Shown here: piece by piece, positions 5,382 through 5,423 of the stretch
How positions within the stretch are numbered: position 1 is the first letter of the stretch
How the letters are laid out: every line of letters starts with the position of its first letter
Assembly (NCBI GenBank): GCA_002254415.1
Contig: NJDR01000045.1
Location: forward strand, 1 to 5,423
DNA: 5,423 nt
Direction: 5' to 3'
DNA from: Candidatus Aenigmarchaeota archaeon ex4484_52
GTDB taxonomy: Archaea > EX4484-52
Translations under genes and position numbers: made by a program
The notes under the pieces: model-generated
Seen by the model: the letters and a program-made list of their open reading frames with translations, nothing else
Databases searched by the model: none
Told to the model about the DNA's origin: nothing

Positions 5382-5423
5382 CAAAGCGTAAATATATCTC
5401 TGTTGGATTTGTCTAATAAACTA

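Noticed and set aside
5328..5420. A 30-codon open stretch on the minus strand (from TTT 5420 to TGA 5330) with a reasonable-looking Lys/Phe-rich composition.
   Set aside because: A TAG immediately precedes it at 5423-5421, there is no ribosome site before its TTG or ATG, and it resembles no family I know. It also overlaps the expected promoter region.

Overview
The window is one histidine biosynthesis operon, read entirely on the minus strand. In transcription order (right to left) it carries hisG, hisD, a fused hisC-phosphatase gene, hisB, hisH and the first quarter of hisF, which runs off the left edge. The DNA is very AT-rich (roughly 30% GC by eye), Lys/Asn/Ile codons dominate, and the genes are packed with 1-16 nt overlaps or 1-5 nt gaps behind Shine-Dalgarno sequences. 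This suggests a small-genome, AT-rich, probably uncultivated prokaryote. A single-domain IGP dehydratase, a long-form HisG and a subfamily-IA HAD phosphatase of a type I associate with archaea and cyanobacteria lean towards an archaeon (DPANN-like), but a bacterium is not excluded.

Layout: 5355-5423 is the upstream region. 5194-5354 is a non-coding or weakly coding leader bounded by an imperfect inverted repeat. It holds a strong ribosome-binding site, a 32-codon small ORF and two competing hairpins. 4338-~5195 is hisG, 3085-4332 hisD, 1359-3083 hisC fused to a HAD phosphatase, 775-1362 hisB (dehydratase only), 191-775 hisH, and 1-206 the hisF 5' part.

The genes cover step 1 (HisG), the HisH/HisF synthase, the dehydratase (HisB), the aminotransferase plus histidinol-phosphate phosphatase (one polypeptide here) and histidinol dehydrogenase (HisD). 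hisA, hisI and hisE are not in the window and would be expected past the left edge or elsewhere.

The most notable points are: (1) a linker-less HisC-HAD fusion that would join two consecutive steps; (2) a hisG reading frame whose conserved first strand lies upstream of any canonical in-frame start, preceded in another frame by a well-initiated small ORF ending at a UUU-UAA site where a +1 slip would restore the hisG frame; (3) an inverted-repeat-bounded segment sitting exactly at that broken 5' end, looking like a small inserted palindromic element; (4) a hisF start where the best Shine-Dalgarno sequence points at a GTC codon.
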